This document shows positions 31,771 through 40,726 of a DNA stretch of 64,000 nt, piece by piece. The translations under genes were made by a program, and so were the position numbers. Positions within the stretch are counted from its first letter, which is position 1; every line of letters begins with the position of its first letter. Origin of the DNA: Amycolatopsis sp. WQ 127309 (GTDB taxonomy: Bacteria > Actinomycetota > Actinomycetes > Mycobacteriales > Pseudonocardiaceae); the NCBI RefSeq assembly GCF_023023025.1, contig NZ_CP095481.1, positions 6,275,001 to 6,339,000 on the forward strand, read 5' to 3'. The notes under the pieces are model-generated. The model was not told the origin of the DNA. It ran no database searches and saw nothing but the letters and a program-made list of their open reading frames with translations.

Positions 31771-31974
31771 ATGACCACGCGCACGCGCACGACGCCCGAC
31801 AGCTGCCCGCCCACCGCCGTCCTCCCGAAGTCCGTGAATGCCACATTCACGGACACTATGTCCCTCAATGTGGCATTCACGGACTTCAAGCGCGGCGAGC
31901 AGCCGCAGGTGAGCCGTCTCGCGGAGCTCGGGCCCGGCGGCGACCGGGCCCGAGCGACCGGAGGTCGTCGATGA
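31771..31974 (+). CDS. Small coupled ORF carrying the palindromic element
   Basis: A 67-codon frame from ATG 31771 (AGGGGG 6 nt upstream) that ends in the permease start codon (ATGA, 31971-31974). Its beginning, MTTRTRTTPDS, resembles the permease start MTATLTRP. Its middle is encoded by the nested palindrome. It may be translated to couple the permease to the binding protein, or be the original permease start split by insertion of the repeat. I do not claim a functional product. Confidence 0.35.
   Translation: MTTRTRTTPDSCPPTAVLPKSVNATFTDTMSLNVAFTDFKRGEQPQVSRLAELGPGGDRARATGGRR
31828..31886. repeat. Nested palindromic (REP-like) element
   Basis: Arms AAGTCCGTGAATGCCACATT (31828-31847) and its exact reverse complement (31867-31886) flank a 19-nt centre containing GGAC/GTCC. 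The arms also contain smaller palindromes (CCGTGAATG...CATTCACGG). Composition is much more AT-rich than the surroundings. As RNA it would form a very stable hairpin between the binding-protein and permease genes. Confidence 0.8.
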
Positions 31975-32918
31975 CCGCCACTCTCACCCGCCCGGCCAAG
32001 CCGCCCGCGAAGACCGCAACCCCGCGCCGACGCGACAAAGAGCGGTCCGCGGCCGCGATCCTCATGGCGCCCTTCTTCGTGCTCCTCCTCGTCGTCTTCC
32101 TCATCCCCGTCGGGACCGCCGTGTGGCTGAGCTTCTTCGGCGCCGACGAACCCGGGCTCGGGTTCGGCCCCGAACACACCGTCTTCGTGGGCCTGCGCAG
32201 CTACCTCGCCGTGCTCACCGATCCCACCTTCCTCAGTGGACTCGGCGTCATCGCCCTCTACTGCCTGATCTACCTGCCGCTGCTGGTCGTCGCGTCGCTC
32301 GGGCTCGCGCTGCTGCTCGACTCCGCCGCCGCGCGGCTCACGTCGCTCGCGCGGCTCGGGCTCTTCCTGCCGCACGCCGTGCCCGGGATCATCGCCGCGA
32401 TCATCTGGCTCTACCTCTACACCCCCGGCCTCAGCCCGGTCGTCGACCTGCTCGGCAAGGCCGGGCTCACCGTCGACTTCCTCGGCTTTCACGCCGTCCT
32501 CCCGGCGATCGTGAACATCGCCCTGTGGAGCAACCTCGGCTACAACGTCGTCGTCTTCTACGCCGCCCTCCAAGCCGTGCCGCGCGAAGTGCTCGAAGCC
32601 GCCGTGGTCGACGGCGCCGGGCCGGTGCGCACCGCGCTGCGGATCAAGACGCCGCTGATCCGTTCGAGCGTCGTGATGGTCGTGCTGTTCACGCTCATCT
32701 GGTCGCTGCAGCTGTTCACCGAGCCGATGCTGCTGTCGCAGTCCACGCCGGTGATCACCGCGCGCTTCTCGCCGAGCATGTACATCTACGACGCCGCGTT
32801 CACCCGCAACAACTACGGCCTCGCCGCGGCCGCGTCCGTGATCCTCCTCGCCTGCACGATCGCGCTGTCCTACGGCGTGACGCGCTGGACCAACCGCACC
32901 CGGGAGGTGAAGCCGTGA
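31971..32918 (+). CDS. ABC sugar transporter permease (MalF-like)
   Basis: 315 residues with about six membrane helices, the first at about 28-50 (AAAILMAPFFVLLLVVFLIP). The EAA loop that docks the ATPase is VLEAAVVDGAGPVRTALRIKTPLI (about 205-228). It forms the channel with the next gene product. Its GTGA junction with that gene shows tight coupling. No ATPase gene is in the operon. Confidence 0.87.
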   Translation: MTATLTRPAKPPAKTATPRRRDKERSAAAILMAPFFVLLLVVFLIPVGTAVWLSFFGADEPGLGFGPEHTVFVGLRSYLAVLTDPTFLSGLGVIALYCLIYLPLLVVASLGLALLLDSAAARLTSLARLGLFLPHAVPGIIAAIIWLYLYTPGLSPVVDLLGKAGLTVDFLGFHAVLPAIVNIALWSNLGYNVVVFYAALQAVPREVLEAAVVDGAGPVRTALRIKTPLIRSSVVMVVLFTLIWSLQLFTEPMLLSQSTPVITARFSPSMYIYDAAFTRNNYGLAAAASVILLACTIALSYGVTRWTNRTREVKP

Positions 32919-33748
32919 AGCTGCTCAGCCGCACGGCCGTCAACACCGTCGTCGGGATCTCCGTGCTCTACACGCTCCTGCCGGTGCTGTGGCTCGTCCT
33001 CGCCGCGGCCAAGAACGGCGACGCGCTCTTCGGCAGCGATCTGTTGTCCCTGAACGGGTTTTCGCCGCTGGACAACCTCAAAGACCTCTTCGCGACGGAC
33101 AAGGGGATCTACGGCCGCTGGTACGCCAACAGCCTCTTCTACGCCGTCGTCGGCGGCGCGCTCAGCTCGCTGATCAGCATCGCCTGCGGGTACGCCTTCG
33201 ACAAGTACCGCTTCAAGCACAAGGAAAAGCTCTTCGGCCTGGTGCTCGCCGCGGTGATGGTGCCGCAGACCGTGCTCGCGCTGCCGCTGTACCTGATCGC
33301 CTCGGGCACCGGGCTCGTCGACACGCCGTGGGCGGTGTTCGTGCCGGTGCTGTTCAATCCGTTCGGCGTCTACCTCGGCCGCGTGTTCAGCCAGGGGTAC
33401 GTCCCGGACGAGGTTCTCGAAGCCGCCCGCATCGACGGCGCCGGCGAGCTGAAGACGTACTTCCGCGTCGCGCTGCGGATGCTCGGACCCGGCGTGGTCA
33501 CGGTGTTCCTCTTCCAGCTCACCGCGATCTGGAACAACTTCTTCCTGCCCATGGTCATGCTCTCGAACCAGAAGCTCTACCCGGTCAGCCTCGGCCTCTA
33601 CACCTGGAACAGCTCGGCCACCGTGTCGCCCGAGTACTACCCGGTCGTCATCATGGGCTCACTCCTGGCCGTCCTCCCCCTGCTGCTGGCTTTTGTTCTC
33701 CTGCAACGCTTCTGGCGTTCCGGGCTCACCGCGGGATCCGTCAAGTGA
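32915..33748 (+). CDS. ABC sugar transporter permease (MalG-like)
   Basis: 277 residues from GTG 32915 overlapping the previous stop. Six predicted membrane helices; EAA loop VLEAARIDGAGELKTYFRVALRML (about 169-192). Second half of the importer membrane domain. Its stop overlaps the start of the 2-hydroxyacid dehydrogenase (GTGA, 33745-33748), placing transport and catabolism in one transcript. Confidence 0.87.
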   Translation: MKLLSRTAVNTVVGISVLYTLLPVLWLVLAAAKNGDALFGSDLLSLNGFSPLDNLKDLFATDKGIYGRWYANSLFYAVVGGALSSLISIACGYAFDKYRFKHKEKLFGLVLAAVMVPQTVLALPLYLIASGTGLVDTPWAVFVPVLFNPFGVYLGRVFSQGYVPDEVLEAARIDGAGELKTYFRVALRMLGPGVVTVFLFQLTAIWNNFFLPMVMLSNQKLYPVSLGLYTWNSSATVSPEYYPVVIMGSLLAVLPLLLAFVLLQRFWRSGLTAGSVK

Positions 33749-34710
33749 TCCGCGCCGCCCTCGCGATGAGCCGGGACGCGGCCCACGCCGTCCTCGACGA
33801 CGAAACCCTGACCGAGCTGCGCGGCCTCGTGGACCTGACCGACGGCGTGATCGACGACTTCGCGGGCGACCCGCTGCGGGACGTCGAACTGCTGGTCACC
33901 GGCTGGGGCTGCCCGCCGCTGGACGCCGCCGCGCTCGCCGCCGCCCCGAAGCTGCGCGCGATCGTGCACACCGCCGGGTCGGTCCGCGCGCACGTCACCG
34001 AGGCGTGCTGGGACCGCGGCATCGAGGTGACGTCGGCGGCCGCGGCCAACGCCGTGCCCGTCGCCGAATACACCCTCGCGATGATCCTGCTGTCGGGCAA
34101 ACGCGTGCTCGAACGCGCCCGCGAATACCGGGAAAACCGGACCCGCGACGACTGGCTCCGGGACGTCGGCAACTACCGCCGGACGGTCGGCATCCTCTCC
34201 GCGTCGATGATCGGCCGCCGGGTGATCGACCTGCTGCGCCCCCACGACCTGCGGATACTGGTGCATGATCCCTATGTGACCGAAGTGGAGGGAGCCGAGC
34301 GGGTGGGCCTGGCCGAGCTGTTCGCGCGCAGTGACGTCGTCAGCGTCCACACACCCCTGCTGCCCGAAACCCGCGGCCTGGTCAGCCGGGGGCTGATCGG
34401 CTCGATGCGCCCGGACGCCGTGCTGATCAACACCGCCCGCGGCGCCGTCCTCGACCAGGACGCCCTCGCCGAGGCCACCGGCGCCGGGCGGCTCCGCGCG
34501 ATCCTCGACGTCACCGACCCCGAGGTCCTGCCGCCCGCGCACCCGCTCTGGGACGACCCCCACGTGCTGATCACCCCCCACCTGGCGGGCTCGCAGGGCA
34601 ACGAGATGGGCCGGCTGGCCGCGCTGGCCGTCGCCGAGGTCACGCGCTGGGCGGCCGGCGACGGCTTCGCCCACCCGCTGCACCGCGACCGGATGGGGTT
34701 GATCGCGTGA
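33745..34710 (+). CDS. D-isomer-specific 2-hydroxyacid dehydrogenase family protein
   Basis: 321 residues. The NAD domain shows VGILSASMIGRRVIDLLRPHDLRILVHDP (a GxSxxG variant of the GxGxxG loop). Substrate-domain features are PEHSV-like VHTAGSVRAHVT; the catalytic Arg lies in LINTARGAVLDQDAL, the Glu in DVTDPEVLP and the His in ITPHLAGSQG. It would reduce or oxidise a 2-keto or 2-hydroxy acid. Coupled to permease and DUF2264 genes, it probably acts on a product of the imported sugar or sugar acid. Confidence 0.82.
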   Translation: MIRAALAMSRDAAHAVLDDETLTELRGLVDLTDGVIDDFAGDPLRDVELLVTGWGCPPLDAAALAAAPKLRAIVHTAGSVRAHVTEACWDRGIEVTSAAAANAVPVAEYTLAMILLSGKRVLERAREYRENRTRDDWLRDVGNYRRTVGILSASMIGRRVIDLLRPHDLRILVHDPYVTEVEGAERVGLAELFARSDVVSVHTPLLPETRGLVSRGLIGSMRPDAVLINTARGAVLDQDALAEATGAGRLRAILDVTDPEVLPPAHPLWDDPHVLITPHLAGSQGNEMGRLAALAVAEVTRWAAGDGFAHPLHRDRMGLIA

Positions 34711-36500
34711 AGCTGCCGCCTGAGGACCGCGAACTGAGCCCGCACACCGGCTACACGCGCGACCACTGGGTCGCCGCCGCGGACGGCCTCCTCGACGCCG
34801 CGTGGCGCTGGGCGAGCCCCCGGAAAGCCCGGCTCGACCTGCCGGGACCCGCGTCGGCCAGCGGCGTCCGCTCGGACGGGCTCGAAGGCTTCGCTCGCAC
34901 CTTCCTCGCCGCCGGCTTCCGCGTGGCCGGGGGCGGTGACCCGCACAACTGGCTGGAGCGCTACGCCGAAGGCCTCGACGCGGGCACCCGCACCCCCGGC
35001 CGCGACGACGCCGAGTCGTGGCCGGTCATCCTCGGCCACGACGTCGCCGGGCAGCCGATGGTCGAGTCCGCGTCCGTCGCCCTCGGCCTCCGCCTGACGC
35101 GCCCGTGGCTCTGGGACCACCTCGGCGAAGACGTCCAGGACCGCGTCGAAGCCTGGCTGCGCGGCGCACTGCGGCACGTCCCGGCACCGAACAACTGGTA
35201 CCTGTTCCCGTTCACCGTCGCCGGTTTCCTCGACGACGTCGGCCGCGGCGACGCCGAGACCGCGCGGGCCCGCGACCGCGCGCTGGAGCTCCTGGAGGGC
35301 TGGTACCGCGGCGACGGCTGGTACGCCGACGGCGACGGCCGCGCGTTCGACCACTACAACGGCTGGGCCCTGCACCTCTACCCGGTCCTCGACGCCCACC
35401 TCGCCGGAGAACCGCCCCGCCACGGCGGCCGGCTGTACGAGCACCTGGAAGGCTTCAAGCTGTGGTTCGCCGCCGACGGCGCCCCGCTCCACTTCGGACG
35501 GTCCCTGACCTACCGCTTCGCCGCCGCGTCGGCGGTCGGCCTCGGCGCGGTCACCGGCGACACCCCGCTGCGGCCCGGCGTGTCACGACGGCTGCTCAGC
35601 GGCGCGCTCAAGTACTTCCTCGACCGCGGCGCCGTCGATGACAACGGCCTCCTGAGCCTCGGCTGGCACGGCCCGCACGCGCCGACCACGCAGTTCTACT
35701 CCGGCCCGGGCTCGCCGTACTGGGCGTCGAAGGCCTTCGTCTGCCTGCTCGCCCCGGCCGATCATCCACTGTGGACGTCCACAGAGGAATCGGACGACGC
35801 GGACACGGTACGCGCGGAGCCCGCACCGGGCTTCCTGCTGCAGAAGGCGGACGGCGTCGTCCGGCTGCACAACCACGGCAGCGACCACCTGAGGCCCCAC
35901 GAAGCCGAGTCGGCCGACGGCGACGACCCGCACTACGGCCGCTTCGCCTACTCCACCCACACCGGCCCCACGGCCAAGGACAACGCGGCCGACAACCACT
36001 TCGCCGTCGTCGTCGGGGGAGTGCGCAGCGTCCGCCGCCGGATCCACCCGCTCGGTGCGGGACAAGGCGACGGCTGGGGCTGGGCCGCGTCCTGGCACCG
36101 CCCGATCTTCACGACGGCGGCCGTACCGGGGTTGCGGGTCGAGAGCGTCACCGTGGTGCGCGGGCACGACGAGGTGCGGGTGCACCGGGTGGTCGGCGGC
36201 CCGCCGGGAGCGACCGCCGAGCAGACCGGCTGGGCCACCGCTCCCGGCGAGTCCGTCCTCCGCCCCCTGAGCGGCTGGACCGGTCAGGACGAGGTCCGCG
36301 CGCCGCACGGCACCGCGTACGTCCCCTCCGTGACCTTGACCCGGCTCACCGGTCCCGCCGAGGGCACGGCGGTCTTCATCGCCCACGCGGTGCTCGGCAC
36401 CGAGGCCGCAGACCTGGCCGTCACCGAAGAAGAGATCCGCTGGCCGGACGGCTTCACCGTCCGGATCGGCTTCGACCCCCTGGACGTGACCGCCGGATGA
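34707..36500 (+). CDS. DUF2264 domain protein, candidate glycan-degrading enzyme
   Basis: 597 residues, cytoplasmic (no signal peptide). The N-terminal two thirds match DUF2264, which looks like an alpha/alpha-barrel (GWYADGDGRAFDHYNGWALHLYPVLDAHL, HFGRSLTYRFAAASAVGLGAV). The C-terminal third is beta-rich. That layout is shared with polysaccharide lyases and unsaturated glucuronyl hydrolase-like enzymes, but the reaction of this family is not established as far as I know. It overlaps the dehydrogenase stop (GTGA) and closes the operon, so it probably acts on the imported oligosaccharide. Confidence 0.75.
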   Translation: MKLPPEDRELSPHTGYTRDHWVAAADGLLDAAWRWASPRKARLDLPGPASASGVRSDGLEGFARTFLAAGFRVAGGGDPHNWLERYAEGLDAGTRTPGRDDAESWPVILGHDVAGQPMVESASVALGLRLTRPWLWDHLGEDVQDRVEAWLRGALRHVPAPNNWYLFPFTVAGFLDDVGRGDAETARARDRALELLEGWYRGDGWYADGDGRAFDHYNGWALHLYPVLDAHLAGEPPRHGGRLYEHLEGFKLWFAADGAPLHFGRSLTYRFAAASAVGLGAVTGDTPLRPGVSRRLLSGALKYFLDRGAVDDNGLLSLGWHGPHAPTTQFYSGPGSPYWASKAFVCLLAPADHPLWTSTEESDDADTVRAEPAPGFLLQKADGVVRLHNHGSDHLRPHEAESADGDDPHYGRFAYSTHTGPTAKDNAADNHFAVVVGGVRSVRRRIHPLGAGQGDGWGWAASWHRPIFTTAAVPGLRVESVTVVRGHDEVRVHRVVGGPPGATAEQTGWATAPGESVLRPLSGWTGQDEVRAPHGTAYVPSVTLTRLTGPAEGTAVFIAHAVLGTEAADLAVTEEEIRWPDGFTVRIGFDPLDVTAG

Positions 36501-36505
36501 CGCGC

Positions 36506-37507
36506 TCAGGCGGACTCGCGGACCACCAGCTCGGTCGGCAGGATCAGCGACGTCGGCTTCTCGCCGTCGATCAGCCGCACCAGCATCCGCGTCATCTCCC
36601 GGCCCAGCGCCTCGATCGGCTGCCGGACCGTGGTCAGCGCGGGGTGCGTGTGCTGCGCGGTGACGATGTCGTTGAACCCGACCACCGCGACGTCGTCGGG
36701 CACCGAGCGCCCGTGCGAGCGCAGCACCTTCAGCGCCCCGGCCGCCATCGCGTCGGACGCGACGAACACGGCGTCGAGATCCGGGTGCTCGTCGAGCAGC
36801 CGCGTCATCCCCTCGACGCCGCTGGCTTCGCTGAAGTCGCCGTGCGCGACGCGGTCGTCGGGCAGCCCGGCCAGCGCGAGCGCCTCCCGGAACCCGAGGT
36901 ACCGGTTGACGCCGGCGTGCTGGTCGGTCTGCCCGGTGATCGTCGCTATCCGCTGCCGCCCGAGCGAAACCAGGTACTCCACGGCCTGCCGGGCGCCGCC
37001 GCGGTTGTCGGCGTCGACGTAGTGCGGGGGAGTGCGGTCGAGCGAGCGCCCGCCGTGCACCACCGGCACCTGGCCCTCGTCGGCGATCTTCGACAGCGGG
37101 TCGTTCTCCCGCAGCGCCAGCAGCATGATGCCGTCGGCGGCGCGCGACTGCAGGATCCGCGTCAGCCGCGAGCGGCCGCGTTCGGACGCCGCGAGCACCA
37201 GCATCAGCTGGAGGTCGGTCTCCTCGATGACGGCGTTGACCCCGGCGATCACCTCGGCGAAGAACTGGTTGGCGAACAACGCCGGGTCGTCGCTGGAGAT
37301 GGCCAGCACCACCGCGCCTCGCCGCGCCGTGGCCAGCGACCGGGCCGCGGTGTTCGGCACGTACCCGAGCTCTTCGATCGCGCGTTGCACGGCTTCGCGC
37401 GACTTCGTGCTGACGTGCGGGGCGTTGTTGATCACCCGGGACACGGTGCCGGTGGACACCCCGGCCAGGCGCGCCACTTCCTCGAGCGTCGACGGCCGGT
37501 TGCTCAT
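36506..37507 (-). CDS. LacI family regulator (CelR/CebR-like)
   Basis: 333 residues. LacI HTH TLEEVARLAGVSTGTVSRVINNAPHVS at the N-terminus with hinge AARSLATARRG, then a sugar-binding domain ending DDVAVVGFNDIVTAQHTHPALTTVRQP. It lies 55 nt downstream of the beta-glucosidase gene on the same strand. A 14-nt palindrome TGTGAGCGCTCACA sits in that gap. Palindromes of the same type precede the importer/cellulase genes (42153) and the isomerase gene (45514). It probably represses cellulose use until cellobiose is present, as CelR and CebR do. Confidence 0.85.
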   Translation of the reverse strand: MSNRPSTLEEVARLAGVSTGTVSRVINNAPHVSTKSREAVQRAIEELGYVPNTAARSLATARRGAVVLAISSDDPALFANQFFAEVIAGVNAVIEETDLQLMLVLAASERGRSRLTRILQSRAADGIMLLALRENDPLSKIADEGQVPVVHGGRSLDRTPPHYVDADNRGGARQAVEYLVSLGRQRIATITGQTDQHAGVNRYLGFREALALAGLPDDRVAHGDFSEASGVEGMTRLLDEHPDLDAVFVASDAMAAGALKVLRSHGRSVPDDVAVVGFNDIVTAQHTHPALTTVRQPIEALGREMTRMLVRLIDGEKPTSLILPTELVVRESA

Positions 37508-37553
37508 CGTGCTCGCCTCCCCCAGATCGATCGGACAGTCAGCTTAACAAGGG

Positions 37554-37567
37554 TGTGAGCGCTCACA
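37554..37567. promoter_or_regulatory. LacI-type operator TGTGAGCGCTCACA
   Basis: Perfect 14-nt palindrome between the beta-glucosidase and LacI genes, overlapping the beta-glucosidase stop codon. Resembles the TGGGAGCGCTCCCA box known for CelR/CebR. It probably mediates autoregulation of the LacI gene. Confidence 0.7.
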
Positions 37568-38885
37568 GGCCGTGCCGGGCGATGACGGCGGCGTACCAGC
37601 GGGCGCTGTTCTTGAGCGTGCGCTCCTGCGTCTCGTAGTCGACGTGCACGAGCCCGAACCGCTGCGCGTACCCGAAGGACCACTCGAAATTGTCGAGCAG
37701 CGACCACGCGAAGTACCCCTTGAGCGGCACCCCTCGGTCGATCGCGGCCGCGCAGGCCCGCAGGTGACCGTCCAGATAGGTCACCCGCGCCCGGTCGTGC
37801 ACGGGTTCGTCGAACGCCGCGCCGTTTTCCGTGACGTACAGCGGAATGGCCGGGTAGTCCCGCTTCAGCCGGGTCAGCACGGCCAGCAGGCCGCCCGCGT
37901 CGATCTCCCAGCCGATCGAGGTCCGGGGGTGGCCGCCGTCGACCTGGGCGACCCGGTCCGAGCCGACGTAGGCCGACGGCCGGGGCGCGCCGCCGCCGGC
38001 GACGAGCATGGGGGAGTAGTAGTTGACGCCGAGGAAGTCCAGCGGCGCCGAGATGGTCTTCAGGTCGCCCGGGAGCACGTGGTCGAACGACGTGACGCCG
38101 GCCAGGTCCGACTGGACGTCGGCCGGGTAGTCGCCGAGCAGCACCGGGTCGAGGAACAGCCGGTTCTGCATGCCGTCGATCCGGCGGGCCGCGTCGACGT
38201 CGGGCGTGCCGCGGGTCGCCGGGGTGACCTCGGTCAGGTTGAGCGTGAGGCCGACCGTGCTGCCCGGCATGGCTTCCGCGGCGAGGCCGTGGCCCAGCAG
38301 CAGGTGGTGGGCGGCGCGCACGGCGGCGCCGGGCTCCTGCCGGCCCGGCGCGTGCCGTCCGGTGGCGTAGCCCAGGAACGCCGAGCACCACGGCTCGTTC
38401 AGCGTCGTCCAGTGGGTGACGCGGTCGGCGAGCGCGTCGTGCACGATCGCCGCGTACTCGGCGAACCGCTGCGCGGTGTCGCGGTTCGGCCAGCCACCGG
38501 CGTCTTCCAGGGGCTGGGGCAGGTCCCAGTGGTAGAGCGTCGGCCACGGCTGGATACCCCGCTCCAGCAGCGTGTCGACAAGTCGCCGGTAGAAGTCGAG
38601 GCCGCGCGGCTCGGCCGCGCCGGACCCGGCCGGCTGGATCCGCGGCCAGGCGATCGAGAACCGGTACGCGCCGAGGCCGAGGTCCTGCATGAGCGCGACG
38701 TCGTCGCGGTAGCGGTGGTAGTGGTCGGCGGCGACGTCGCCGGTGTCGCCGCGGTCGACCTTGCCCGGGGTCGCGGCGAAGGTGTCCCAGATGGACGGAC
38801 CCCGCCCGTCCTCGGCCGTCGCGCCCTCGATCTGGTAGCTCGACGTCGCCGCGCCCCAGAGAAAACCGGGTTCGAACGTGCTCAC
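37563..38885 (-). CDS. GH1 beta-glucosidase
   Basis: 440 residues, intracellular (no signal peptide). Family GH1 signature [20 protein letters not shown] at the N-terminus, acid/base Glu164 in TTLNEPW and nucleophile Glu353 in [11 protein letters not shown]. It hydrolyses cellobiose or short beta-glucosides after import. The GTG start overlaps the stop of the second permease (GTGA, 38882-38885), so uptake and hydrolysis are on one transcript. Confidence 0.93.
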   Translation of the reverse strand: MSTFEPGFLWGAATSSYQIEGATAEDGRGPSIWDTFAATPGKVDRGDTGDVAADHYHRYRDDVALMQDLGLGAYRFSIAWPRIQPAGSGAAEPRGLDFYRRLVDTLLERGIQPWPTLYHWDLPQPLEDAGGWPNRDTAQRFAEYAAIVHDALADRVTHWTTLNEPWCSAFLGYATGRHAPGRQEPGAAVRAAHHLLLGHGLAAEAMPGSTVGLTLNLTEVTPATRGTPDVDAARRIDGMQNRLFLDPVLLGDYPADVQSDLAGVTSFDHVLPGDLKTISAPLDFLGVNYYSPMLVAGGGAPRPSAYVGSDRVAQVDGGHPRTSIGWEIDAGGLLAVLTRLKRDYPAIPLYVTENGAAFDEPVHDRARVTYLDGHLRACAAAIDRGVPLKGYFAWSLLDNFEWSFGYAQRFGLVHVDYETQERTLKNSARWYAAVIARHGL

Positions 38886-39703
38886 GCCTTGACCGCTCCT
38901 TCCATGATGCCGCCGATGATCTGCTTGCCGAAGGCCAGGAAGACCAGCAGCAGCGGGACGCAGGCGACGAGCGCGCCCGCGAACATCAGCGTGTAGTCGG
39001 TGTAGTAGCTCGTGGACAGCTGGTTCAGGGAGAACTGCACGGTCGGGTTGTCGTTCTCCAGCACCGCGATCGGCCAGAGGAACTCGTTCCAGGTGCTCAT
39101 GAAGGTGAACAGCGCCAGCACCGACGCGCCCGGCCGCAGCGCGGGCAGCACGACCGTGAGGTAGATCCGGAACGTCGAGCAGCCGTCGATGCGCGCGGCC
39201 TCGATCAGCTCGTCCGGCACCGAGCGCTCGGCGTACTGCCGCATCATGAACACGCCGAACGCGGATACGAGGAACGGCACGATGACCGCCTGCAGCCGGT
39301 TCTGCCAGCCCAGCTGCACCATGATCATGTACAGCGGGATGATGCCCATCTGCACCGGGATCATCATCGTCCCGAGGATGACCACCAGCAGCCCGTTGCG
39401 GCCGCGGAAGCGCAGCTTGGCGAAGGCGAACCCGGCCAGGGTGCTGAAGAACACGACGCAGACGGTGACGACCACCGACGCGATCGCCGAGTTCGCCATG
39501 CCCAGCAGGAAGTTCGCGTCCTCCGCGGAGAACAGCCGGCCGATGTTGCCGAAGAGGTTGCCCCCGGGCAGCAGCGGTGGCGGCCAGTCGCCGACGATGT
39601 CGTTGGTCCGGGTGGCGACCACGAACAGCCAGTACAGCGGGAACGCCGAAAGCGCGATCCCGGCCAGCAGCGTGACGTAGACCAGGGGAGAAGTCTTCCG
39701 CAT
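38882..39703 (-). CDS. ABC sugar transporter permease (MalG-like)
   Basis: 273 residues from ATG 39703, which overlaps the stop of the first permease (TGATG). Six membrane helices; EAA loop [24 protein letters not shown] (about 172-195). Forms the inner-membrane channel for beta-glucoside oligosaccharides with its partner. An upstream in-frame start is possible but would only add non-membrane sequence inside the neighbouring gene. Confidence 0.87.
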   Translation of the reverse strand: MRKTSPLVYVTLLAGIALSAFPLYWLFVVATRTNDIVGDWPPPLLPGGNLFGNIGRLFSAEDANFLLGMANSAIASVVVTVCVVFFSTLAGFAFAKLRFRGRNGLLVVILGTMMIPVQMGIIPLYMIMVQLGWQNRLQAVIVPFLVSAFGVFMMRQYAERSVPDELIEAARIDGCSTFRIYLTVVLPALRPGASVLALFTFMSTWNEFLWPIAVLENDNPTVQFSLNQLSTSYYTDYTLMFAGALVACVPLLLVFLAFGKQIIGGIMEGAVKA

Positions 39704-40662
39704 CACTTCGACGACCTCCGGGTGATGAGGAAGTTGACGACCGCGAGGATGGTGATGAGCAGGAAGATCATCCACGCGATGGCCGAGCCGTACCCGAGGT
39801 CGGCGTCGCGGAAGGCCTTCTCGAACATGTACATCGACACGGTCTGGAACTGGCGCAGGGAGCCGCCGGAGATGGCGTAGGTGCCCTGGCCGAAGATCAG
39901 CGGCTCGGTGAACAGCTGCATGCCGGCGATGGTCGACATGATCACCGTGAACACGATCGCCGGGCGGATCATCGGCACCGTGATGCTGCGGAACTGGCGG
40001 ATCTTGGACGCGCCGTCGACCGTGGCCGCTTCGTAGAGCTCACGCGGGATCGACTGCATCGCGGCCAGGTAGATCAGCGAGTTGTAGCCGGTCCAGCGCC
40101 AGTCGACCATGGTCGAGATGGCGATCCAGGACGACCACTTGTCGGCCCGCCAGTCGACGGGGGCGACGCCGACGAGGTGGAGCAGGCCGTTGACCATGCC
40201 CGCGTCGCGGTCGAAGATCTGGCTGAACACGATGCCGACCGCGGCCACCGACGTGACGATCGGCAGCAGCACGCCCATCCGCAGCAGGAGCCGGGCCCGC
40301 AGCTGCTGGTTCAGCAGCGCGGCCACGACCAGCGCGAGCAGCAGCTGCGGCACGGTGGCCAGCACCAGCATGCCGAGGGTGTTGACGACGGCGTTCCAGA
40401 AGTCCGGGTCGCCGAAGAGAGTGGCGTAGTTGTCGAGGCCGATGAAGCCGCCGTCCCCGCCCAGGTCCCAGTCGTGCAGCGAGACCCACGCCGTGTAAAG
40501 CAGCGGGAACAGGCCGAAGACCGCGAAGAGGAGGAAGAACGGAGCGATGTAGAGGTACGGCGAGGCCTTGAGGTCCCACCGGGACAGCAGGCTGCCGCGT
40601 TCCCGCGGACGCGGCGGCGCCGGGGGTTTCGCGGCCGCGCGGGGCCGTTGCTGGGTGACCAA
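39703..40662 (-). CDS. ABC sugar transporter permease (MalF-like)
   Basis: 319 residues from TTG at 40662 with AAGGA about 12 nt upstream. First membrane helix [23 protein letters not shown] loop [24 protein letters not shown] (about 207-230). It is separated from the upstream binding-protein gene by a strong hairpin, as often seen where binding protein must be made in excess. Confidence 0.87.
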   Translation of the reverse strand: MVTQQRPRAAAKPPAPPRPRERGSLLSRWDLKASPYLYIAPFFLLFAVFGLFPLLYTAWVSLHDWDLGGDGGFIGLDNYATLFGDPDFWNAVVNTLGMLVLATVPQLLLALVVAALLNQQLRARLLLRMGVLLPIVTSVAAVGIVFSQIFDRDAGMVNGLLHLVGVAPVDWRADKWSSWIAISTMVDWRWTGYNSLIYLAAMQSIPRELYEAATVDGASKIRQFRSITVPMIRPAIVFTVIMSTIAGMQLFTEPLIFGQGTYAISGGSLRQFQTVSMYMFEKAFRDADLGYGSAIAWMIFLLITILAVVNFLITRRSSK

Positions 40663-40682
40663 CTGGGGTGTCCTTAATGGAG

Positions 40683-40723
40683 GCCGGGCGGGCGCACGGA
40701 CTGATCGCGTGCGCCCGCCCGGC
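40683..40723 (-). other. Strong hairpin between binding-protein and permease genes
   Basis: GCCGGGCGGGCGCACG (40683-40698) pairs perfectly with CGTGCGCCCGCCCGGC (40708-40723), 16 bp with a 9-nt loop. No T-run follows. It probably stabilises the binding-protein message or causes partial termination. Confidence 0.7.
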
Positions 40724-40726
40724 GGG

